From positions 1,054,001-1,118,000 of the forward strand of contig OZ176058.1 of assembly GCA_964247055.1 (NCBI GenBank): a stretch of DNA of 64,000 nucleotides, in the 5' to 3' direction. Shown here one piece after another: positions 60,023 to 64,000 of this stretch. A program made the translations under genes and the position numbers. Within the stretch, counting starts at the first letter, position 1. Every line of letters starts with the position of its first letter. The notes beneath the pieces are model-generated. The model saw only the letters and a list, made by a program, of their open reading frames with translations. It was not told the DNA's origin and searched no databases. The stretch is from Paragordius varius. Lineage: Eukaryota; Nematomorpha.

Positions 60023-62446
60023 ATAGTATATTCAAAAATACATATATTTATAATTCAAAAAATAAATAATTTTTTAATAAAATAAAAACATAAAAAATTG
60101 GTATTTCTTTTTAAAAGTATATAGCAAATAAAATATAATTTAATTTCATAAAATTAGAATAAAAACAAGTTATAAATAATTTTTTATAAAAATATTTATA
60201 TAAAAAATATTAAATTTAAATATATGATTATTGTATTTTAAAATATTAAACAACCTTGATCCGAATAAATGGAGTTTTCTCCACCTGGAATAAAAGTCGT
60301 CTGCTGCTGCTGCGGTTGCCATTGGAAACCAAGTGAGGCAGACGATTGCTGTTTTTCATCTTTTTCAACCTTTCAAAAATTTAAAAAATAATAAATAATG
60401 TTTTTATAAAAACTTTAAAATATTCTAAAACCATCATATAAAAAAGGTAATTAATAAAATCATGAAAATTCATTTGTAAAACAAAATAACCAAGATTAAT
60501 ATAAAATAAAAATATTATAAAATATTTTAAAGAAAAAAAAAGGGATTTAAATTACAATAAAAGAGAAATAAAATTACTTTCAAACATATTGTTCTTAATA
60601 ATTAAAAAAAATTTATATGCCTTTAAAATTGAAATATTTACGCTAAAAAAACTTTAAAACCAACCAAATATTTTAATCATATACCCCTAAAATTCTGTAA
60701 ATAATCAAAAATTCTACTTTTTTAAACATAAAAAAATTCAGAAAACTTATAAAACTAATTTATGCAACCGTTAAATATCTTAAATTTTAGTTGTAATATC
60801 AGAATTGAAAACTCAAATCTATTTAATATATGTAATTAAAAATATTAAAATATCAGTTCTAAAATTTTATAAAACGCCCATTTGATATTCAAAAAAGGTC
60901 TAAAAATCTCAAAATTTTCAAAAGAACCCCAAATCCTTTAATATCTAGATTTCCAAGTAAAGCGCCAAAACTGAACTCCTGTTATAAAATCTAAAATTTT
61001 ACTCGAAATTTACTAAATTCTCCATAACTTTTTGATTAAAATCAAAAAACTTAATAATTTTCTATAATCTCTAGCTCAAACTATAATAAATGCAAATTTT
61101 TGATATTTTATAAAAAATAAACCTGAATCAATGTTAAATGTTAACAAAATTTATAAACACCCAAAAGTCAACTAACACCTCAAAAAAATTAAAAGTCTAG
61201 ATTAACAAAACCCAAATATAACTTTTATAAACTCTATGAACCATGAAAATACTACTCAAAATCTAAACTTTCAATTAAAACTGAAAAACTTTCAAATATA
61301 TACCATTTAAAGTTCAAATTCACCCTTGAACAATTCAAATTTATCCTCAAACAATTCAAATTCACCCTTGAACAATTCAAATTCACCCTTGAACAATTCA
61401 AATTCACCTTTGAACAATTCAAATTCACCCTAAAAATAAATTATGTGTTTTCGAACTAATATAATTCATTATTAATATGAAATCTATGTTTATGGTATAG
61501 TTTATAATTTTTTCAGTATTATTTTAATTCAAAACAAAATTATTATTTTTGAAAAATATATAAAATAAAAAAATTTTTTAATCTTAAAAAACATATGAAT
61601 TGGAATTGTTCGAGGGTGAATTTGAATTGTTCAAGGGTGAATTTGAATTGTTTAAGGGTGAAATTGAATTGTAAATGGTATATAACTTTAAAGCTCTAAC
61701 AATATCAAAAAATCTTTTAATTAAAATACAAATCATTTCCAAAACTATTTTAGCAAATCTTTTTCAAATCTCTTAAATCCAAAAATCTTACATCAATGAT
61801 AGCCGGATCCACCATAAGTTCTGGATCAGCTGGTAAGATATTTCTAATTTATTACCCGTAGCTCCATTTAGGGCGAATTGGGGTCACCTCCGTTAGCTCA
61901 AAAAATATCTTTAATGTCAAAATAAACCTTAAAAAATTGAAATCTTACAAATTCAAACCACAAAAACTTTCCAAAATTTTCGAAATTTATCCTTAAACTC
62001 ATAAATTAAATTAAAACTAAGTAAAATTTCCACAAATCTCTAATGCAAAATTTAATCAATCCTTTCTCCAAAATTTCTTAAAACTAATCAAAATCTTCAT
62101 AACTTTCAAATATAACATCAAATCTCTAAAAATCTCCAAAAAATCTCTCAATTAAACCACAAATCAAAAATTCCTAAAACTATATTAGTAAATCTTTTCC
62201 AAATATATTCCGAAAATCTTAAAAATCTTACATCAATGATAGCCGGATCAACCATAAGTTCTGGATCAGCTGGTGGCACTTTTCTAACGGTGGACGCATT
62301 TAGGGATGATTGAGGCCCGCTGGTTTCTTCACACATAAAAATATCCTTTATATCATTCCCCTTGAACGTTATACATTTGTAAGTTTTATTCATGGTTGGG
62401 GGTATGGGCGTAGGAGCTGGTCTTGACTCAGTTCCAAACATTTTAA
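43051..62446 (-). CDS. LSM14: LSM14 / RAP55 / Trailer hitch family protein, 13 exons, N-terminus outside window
   Basis: LSM14 proteins are cytoplasmic mRNP and P-body components that bind RNA, partner with DDX6/Me31B and 4E-T and repress translation. Thirteen exons with agreeing phases join into 661 codons plus a split first codon: 62232-62446, 60255-60369, 59664-59732, 58980-59135, 57940-58062, 56647-56764, 55757-55954, 54625-54768, 52632-52837, 50414-50545, 46523-46777, 43779-43880, 43051-43202. Visible parts, numbered from the first visible codon: second half of the LSm domain (1-45, FGTESRP and KGNDIKDIFMCEE), long Asn/Gln/Gly linkers (75-410), FDF motif (414-440), FFD box YDSKLSFWDTIS (503-514), RGG region (545-564), Asn-rich tail. 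No clear TFG box. The first LSm exon lies beyond the right edge. Intact phases argue against a pseudogene. Confidence 0.9.
43235..43330. mobile_element. MITE family 1, solo end in the last intron
   Basis: Only the first terminal repeat is present (CAGTAAAAATTTAAATTATA). It is the only member seen inside the gene. Confidence 0.6.
43389..43659. mobile_element. MITE family 3, in the last intron
   Basis: ATACCATTTACAATTCAAAC at left with two units; TAAAGTGTAAATGGTATA at right. Lies between the last two exons. Confidence 0.75.
43779..43880 (-). CDS. LSM14: LSM14 exon: RG/Asn/Ser-rich tail
   Basis: Phase 1 to 1, 102 bases: RGNGGQNYRGNYFGSARYTN, then SSTTFGSNRNYNPN. Acceptor TTCTAG, donor GTAAGA. 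It continues the glycine/arginine-rich C-terminal region typical of the family. Confidence 0.85.
44865..45092. mobile_element. MITE family 3, inserted in a duplicated exon copy
   Basis: Ends ATACCATTTACAATTCGAAT and GTAAATGGTATA. It interrupts the fifth RGG-exon copy at a TATA within the stretch matching GGATATAACCAACAATAT, so it came after that duplication. Confidence 0.75.
46240..46362 (-). CDS. Possible extra RGG exon (in-frame duplicate)
   Basis: A tandem copy of the second half of the preceding exon. Acceptor CAG at 46363 arises from exon sequence (ATATCAG|CTGATG), the frame is open for 40 codons (DVHGDSEISAGGGAFRRSNM and on), and the donor ACA|GTAAAA is the same as the parent's. Phase is 1 to 1, so inclusion would add 41 residues with a second RG-rich block without shifting the frame. 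The next copy towards the 3' end (45,955-46,070) already has a stop. Whether it is used cannot be told from sequence. Confidence 0.45.
46523..46777 (-). CDS. LSM14: LSM14 exon: FFD box and RGG region
   Basis: Phase 1 to 1, 255 bases. It opens DDGGDSGVC and carries the FFD box CYDSKLSFWDTISC (family: CYYDKTKSFFDNISC; here Trp replaces the second Phe). A charged LDKQRDLFAKLQ follows where a TFG box would be expected; only a loose resemblance to ERRLNAETFG is visible. The second half, AFRRGNMRGRGGGGG, is an RGG RNA-binding and methylation region ending NYSNNY. Both ends of this exon are surrounded by duplicate arrays. Confidence 0.9.
46720..48310 (-). repeat. Array of FFD-exon 5'-end duplicates
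   Basis: The first part of exon 46523-46777 with its acceptor recurs at about 47071-47112, 47305-47340, 47540-47600, 47775-47812, 48000-48030 and 48255-48312. Three of them (47305, 47775, 48000) share the loss of the same middle 30 bases, so they descend from one shortened copy. Each is embedded in similar intron sequence (GAATTTTCAATTAAATCAAA), giving a period of 225-340 bases. Confidence 0.85.
48121..48148. repeat. (TA)n microsatellite
   Basis: About 13 TA units inside the FFD duplicate array. Confidence 0.8.
48505..50165 (-). repeat. Array of acidic-exon 3'-end duplicates
   Basis: The end of exon 50414-50545 (ATTGGGCACGAA..GAGGAAAAAGATAAAG and its GTTAG donor) recurs at about 50097, 49910, 49563, 49222, 48965, 48735 and 48514. 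All seven keep the coding-like GAAGAGGAAAAAGATAAAGG core or close variants. Unit spacing is 190-345 bases. The copy nearest the parent, 50097-50156, has an AG upstream and stays open for 19 codons in the right phase. Confidence 0.85.
50414..50545 (-). CDS. LSM14: LSM14 exon: acidic linker
   Basis: Phase 1 to 1, 132 bases: GDLEKTSNLLHSGGDDEIDN and then KNDNSGGKNSTANIGHETEE ending EKDK. It corresponds in position and acidity to the segment between FDF and FFD in other family members. Donor GTTAGT. Its 3' end is repeated at least seven times downstream. Confidence 0.85.
50617..50879. mobile_element. MITE family 3, in intron before the acidic exon
   Basis: Three units at left (50620-50690). It lies between two imperfect 31-base direct repeats (50587-50617 and 50900-50931, ATAATGTTTAATARCGTGAC core), much longer than a target duplication. 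Confidence 0.75.
51240..52545 (-). repeat. Array of FDF-exon 3'-end duplicates
   Basis: The last 90 bases of exon 52632-52837 recur at about 52200-52290, 51900-51975, 51572-51652 and 51250-51335, and the last 35 alone at 52505-52540. The coding-derived part (TTAAAGCGTTCACTAAACTC and ACGGGCCGCGGCCTCTTT) is strikingly well kept while flanks differ more. The copies enter in a phase that leads to stops, so they are not usable extra exons. Confidence 0.85.
52632..52837 (-). CDS. LSM14: LSM14 exon: FDF motif
   Basis: Phase 2 in, 1 out, 206 bases. After an Asn-rich start (RGGYHSNRYQNNQ) and VQFGDVPPPSED comes the FDF motif, FDFEASNQAFDKEAAAREFS then ERFKKLMMSKTEKK. This matches the family's FDFESANAQFNKEEIDREF. 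The FDF helix docks on the RecA-like domain of DDX6/Me31B. The charged stretch after it is predicted helical. The 3' half is repeated in five decayed copies downstream. Confidence 0.9.
52990..53780 (-). repeat. Array of FDF-exon 5'-end duplicates
   Basis: The Asn-rich start of exon 52632-52837 (GGATATCATTCAAATCGC and after) recurs at about 53000-53057, 53262-53338, 53475-53545 and 53728-53775, each after an acceptor-like AG. The copies are increasingly diverged; one still reads SGYHSNSQCYQNQNTTNS. Confidence 0.8.
53840..54440 (-). repeat. Array of Gly-rich-exon 3'-end duplicates
   Basis: The end of exon 54625-54768 (TCTAATCGTGGAGCGTCTTA and its donor) recurs at 54250-54312, more weakly at 54405-54425, 54030-54068 and 53845-53890. 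All retain an AATARG-TAA-type donor-like end. Confidence 0.75.
54625..54768 (-). CDS. LSM14: LSM14 exon: Gly-rich linker
   Basis: Phase 2 to 2, 144 bases: RFPNNMRHLGGNLMGGGGGG then YYNNSNSGGQNYRNYNTSYS and NRGASYHN, donor GTAATT. Up to four decayed copies of its 3' end lie in the next intron down to 53840. Confidence 0.85.
54940..55083. mobile_element. MITE family 3, right half
   Basis: Carries the GCCATAAAGATATATTT core and the right end AAAAATGGTATA; the left end is missing. Confidence 0.6.
55255..55560. mobile_element. MITE family 3, copy with eroded ends
   Basis: Four left units (55260-55335) and three right units. The outermost ATACCATT and AATGGTAT are lost on both sides. Confidence 0.7.
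55757..55954 (-). CDS. LSM14: LSM14 exon: poly-Asn linker
   Basis: Phase 2 to 2, 198 bases: QVSNFAGQHYPG, a run of ten Asn encoded by an AAT repeat (55890-55920), then VNTTSAVKQPFYGYYGNQHS and more. The pure codon run suggests recent microsatellite growth in the coding sequence; length variation between individuals is likely. Confidence 0.85.
56647..56764 (-). CDS. LSM14: LSM14 exon: Asn/Gly/Pro linker
   Basis: Phase 1 in, 2 out, 118 bases: NFGPNNSNYPYNQHSGNNAP and then FGFGSAGGGVTYNKPPYN. The in-frame TAA just after comes from the donor (CA|GTAATT), so it is intronic. Confidence 0.85.
56905..57172. mobile_element. MITE family 3, diverged copy
   Basis: Left end ATAACATTTACAATTTAAAT; the right side stops after one unit where another fragment of the family follows. 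Confidence 0.6.
57173..57410. mobile_element. MITE family 3, two abutting half copies
   Basis: A right half (to about 57340, ending TTAATGGTATC) meets a left half starting ATACCATTTACAATATAAAT. The arrangement may come from insertion or rearrangement between family members. Confidence 0.55.
57410..57680 (-). repeat. Duplicates of the 57940-58062 exon 3' half
   Basis: Two copies, about 57610-57675 (CAACAACAACCCTATTATAG and GGGCAAAATAATGCCCCTTA) and 57405-57460. Both lack the exon's upstream half. Confidence 0.8.
57940..58062 (-). CDS. LSM14: LSM14 exon: Gly/Asn/Gln-rich linker
   Basis: Phase 1 to 1, 123 bases: RGFGPGGNSGNFGPQNNYNN, then AQPQHQQPYYRGQNNTPYNT. An RG and an RGQ could be arginine-methylation sites. 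Donor GTTTAA is weak, and two decayed copies of the 3' half follow downstream. Confidence 0.8.
58159..58451. mobile_element. MITE family 3, copy
   Basis: Complete ends ATACCATTTACAATTCAAAT and GAACTGTAAATGGTAT, about two units each. Confidence 0.75.
58505..58979 (-). repeat. Duplicates of the 58980-59135 exon end and donor
   Basis: The stretch AATTTATCTCACAATCGTAA (minus strand), which spans the exon's last codons and its donor, recurs at about 58515, 58687 and 58815. Each is followed by an intron segment containing CAGCTGATTTT, period 125-175 bases. Confidence 0.8.
58980..59135 (-). CDS. LSM14: LSM14 exon: Gly/Asn/Tyr-rich linker
   Basis: Phase 1 to 1, 156 bases: starts GAFGGGAFNQQQARRYHGNN and ends MMQQSNLSHN with donor GTAATA. 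Much higher G+C than the flanks. Its 3' end recurs in decayed form three times in the following intron. Confidence 0.85.
59664..59732 (-). CDS. LSM14: LSM14 exon: short linker
   Basis: A 69-base exon, phase 1 to 1: acceptor TTGTAG, reading ASRKSSPQIDQGTQVTPHVK then AFG, donor GTAAAT. Serines and threonines could be modified, but no known site is recognisable. Being a multiple of three, it could be skipped without changing the frame. Confidence 0.8.
59746..59974. mobile_element. MITE family 3, copy ending in a (TA)n run
   Basis: Left end ATACCATTTAAAATTCCAAT; the right end is cut into by a TA run at 59974-60018. Confidence 0.65.
59974..60018. repeat. (TA)n microsatellite
   Basis: About 22 TA units grown at the TA target side of a MITE. 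Confidence 0.85.
60255..60369 (-). CDS. LSM14: LSM14 exon: Gln-rich linker
   Basis: Phase 0 in, phase 1 out. Reads VEKDEKQQSSASLGFQWQPQ followed by QQQ and a FIPGGENSIYSDQ end. Donor GTTGTT at 60254 is non-canonical after GT. Low-complexity linker with no motif of its own. Confidence 0.85.
60370..61299. other. Intron sequence without recognised elements
   Basis: A+T-rich intron between the LSm exon and the Gln-rich exon. 60600-61290 is C-richer on the plus strand (many CTCAAA/AACCC words). No exon copies or MITEs were recognised. Confidence 0.4.
61300..61682. mobile_element. MITE family 3, longest copy with six left units
   Basis: Six 20-21-bp units in the left end (61315-61432) and three to four in the right (61610-61670), full ATACCATTTA and AATGGTATA ends, 383 bp. 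Confidence 0.8.
61790..61930 (-). repeat. Decayed duplicate of the LSm exon 3' part
   Basis: Matches the second half of exon 62232-62446: a GACATTAAAGATATTTTTTG stretch and GATCCAGAACTTATGGTGGA with the same donor. Several stops interrupt it. Confidence 0.8.
62232..62446 (-). CDS. LSM14: LSM14 exon: second half of LSm domain
   Basis: Acceptor TTTAG at 62447; the exon enters with two bases of a split Val codon and reads VKMFGTESRPAPTPIPP, matching the family's ..VRSFGTEDRP..PIPP. The LSm end ITFKGNDIKDIFMCEE follows, matching the family's IIFRGSDIKDLTVCEPP. It closes with DPELMVDPAIID before donor GTAAGA at 62231, as in the family's ..DPAI.. segment. The ATG at 62441 is internal and not the start, because LSM14 proteins have about 40 residues before FGTE. 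Phase out is 0. Confidence 0.9.
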
Positions 62447-63360
62447 CTAAACAAGCATATGATATGAATCAGGTGATTAGTGAATGAATGATAAAAAGTA
62501 TATATAAGTTGATATGTCCAGTAAAATACAACACTATATTTATAAAATTAAAAACAATAAGACTCTTCCAAACATATGGTACAAGTCAGCTGATATATAT
62601 GATTATGGTAAATTTAATATTTAAAACACATTTTATTATTTAGAAAACATATATGGTGAAAAGCAAAGAAAATATAAAAGGGCATTTAAATAATTTTTTC
62701 ACGGTTTGGAGTATAGATGGAGGAACTGGTCTCGCCTCCGTTCTAAACATTTTAACTACACAAACATATGATAAGTATCAGGTGATTAACGAATGAATGA
62801 TTAAGATTTGAAATATGTGATAAAATTTCTTATTTTATAATTATTGGGGAAATTTGATTTTTATACCTTTTATTTTTAACAAATAATTACACAAGTGCCA
62901 CATAAAACGGAATCATTGTTAATGTCAAAAACAAAAATGTTTTATCAAATATATAAAATGATAAATAGATGTCGTGTTTTATATCATTTCACTTTTAATA
63001 ATTAAAACATATATTGGAATTTTCCATCGATTCTTGTAACCATATTAGCACAATTTATAAAGCAATTATTTCTACAATTAAAAAATAAGATTTGCAAAGT
63101 AAAACCAGTATACATTTTGATTCATTACGCGCATTTCTTTTTCATTCAAACGCAACATTTTTTTCAATATGAAAAAACAATTTTTAACCGCTTAAACTCC
63201 TCCATATGAAAAACTTAATTTAACCCTTTTATTCAAATTGATGTAAATAAATACCACAGACTAAATTAATATAATATTTTTAAAAAACTACTTAAGGAAA
63301 TTGTTTTAATTTAAATTTATGCTTCTCTATCATAATAAAATAATATAATGGCAATTTACG
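62447..63360. other. Upstream intron or flank of LSM14
   Basis: Contains a second partial copy of the LSm exon, about 62703-62760 (VKMFRTEARPVPPS on the minus strand, after an acceptor-like GTAG). The first LSm exon itself was not found here. No promoter could be identified. Confidence 0.5.
62703..62760 (-). repeat. Duplicate of the LSm exon 5' part
   Basis: Copies the acceptor side and first 19 codons of exon 62232-62446 and then diverges. The CATATGATAAGTATCAGGTG stretch upstream matches the intron before the real exon. Confidence 0.8.
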
Positions 63361-63660
63361 GTCATGTAAAAAAATTTATTTTATCAAAAATTTGTTTTTT
63401 TGTCGTTAATGAGTATAAAAATTTGTTAAAGAATGGAAAAAAACCAGAGCTCTATGGTATTAACAATATCATATTCATAAAACATTTGTTTTTTTTTCGT
63501 TAAATGGGGGTATAAATATTTGGTAAAAAAAACAAGAGCATTATGGTATTAACAATATCATATTTATCAAAAAGTACCATAATGCTTTCCTATTTTTCCA
63601 TTCTTTACCCAATAATGCCCCCATTTAACGAAAACAAATTTTTGATAAAATAAAGCATAT
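63360..63660. mobile_element. MITE family 4, larger palindromic copy
   Basis: Shares TTTATTTTATCAAAAATTTG, a TTAAAGAATGGAAAAA stretch and AGAGCTCTATGGTATTAACA with the copy at 18521. It contains an internal repeat of the left arm (63480-63570) and the inverted right arm (63585-63655). Confidence 0.65.
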
Positions 63661-64000
63661 ATAATGTATATAAATATAGAGTTTAGTTTTTTTCCTTTTT
63701 ATTAAAGGGTAATGACTTAAATTGTATCCGGACATGTGAAGTTGAATTGGAAAAAGATTTTTAATATATAGCATAGTAAACCATTTTTCACTGAAAAACA
63801 ACATTTATTTTAAAGCAAACGCAACATTTTTTCAACCATAGGCAACACTTTTTGAGTAGATTTTGTTTAACAAATGGCTCTTGATTGAATGAAAAAAAGA
63901 AAACAATTTTTTTCTAGATAAGGCAGTCCCTCCAAATTTTAGCGTAGAAGTAGCAAACATTAACAAAAATTTTTATTATATAAGTTTGTAATTTTTTCAG
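63661..64000. other. Non-coding sequence at right edge
   Basis: No exon, RNA gene or repeat recognised. The missing first LSM14 exon is expected further right. Confidence 0.4.

Noticed and set aside
62148-62441. ATG at 62441 as the start of the LSM14 protein
   Set aside because: The residues before FGTE belong to the LSm domain and a good acceptor lies six bases upstream, so this Met is internal.

Overview
The window is eukaryotic nuclear DNA from an animal, roughly four-fifths A+T by eye. Spliced exons with GT..AG borders, LINE and LTR-element fragments and dense MITE families rule out a prokaryote. The gene is animal-type and the repeat mix would suit an arthropod such as an insect, but the organism cannot be fixed from the sequence.

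Layout. (1) 1 to about 1,600: the 5' end of an LTR retrotransposon on the minus strand (LTR, gag, protease), running off the left edge. (2) About 2,060-23,575 and 25,550-42,185: two direct copies (A and B) of a segmental duplication, 21.5 and 16.6 kb, with no convincing host gene. They hold LINE remnants, a hAT-like element and many TA-flanked MITEs. Copy A carries insertions missing from B, notably a 4.1-kb palindromic transposon at 3,389-7,504 built of tandem repeats, and an RTE-type LINE 3' end at 8,459-8,750. B has private insertions too. (3) 43,051-62,446: one host gene on the minus strand, the LSM14 / RAP55 / Trailer hitch family, seen as 13 exons with matching phases, from the second half of the LSm domain to the stop codon. 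The first exon lies beyond the right edge. (4) 62,447-64,000: upstream intron or flank with a MITE.

The gene: LSM14 proteins are P-body mRNP components that repress translation, using an LSm domain, an FDF motif, an FFD box and RGG repeats. All four are visible, set in long Asn/Gln/Gly-rich linkers. No clear TFG box is seen.

Most unusual feature: the introns are largely made of decayed tandem copies of the neighbouring exon ends with adjacent intron sequence. Copies of an exon's 3' end follow it, and copies of the next exon's 5' end precede that one, so introns look as if they grew inwards from both splice junctions. At least one copy (46,240-46,362) is still open, phase-compatible and has usable splice sites, so it may be an extra RGG exon. 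MITEs with CCATTTAC ends sit in these introns, one of them inside a duplicated exon copy.
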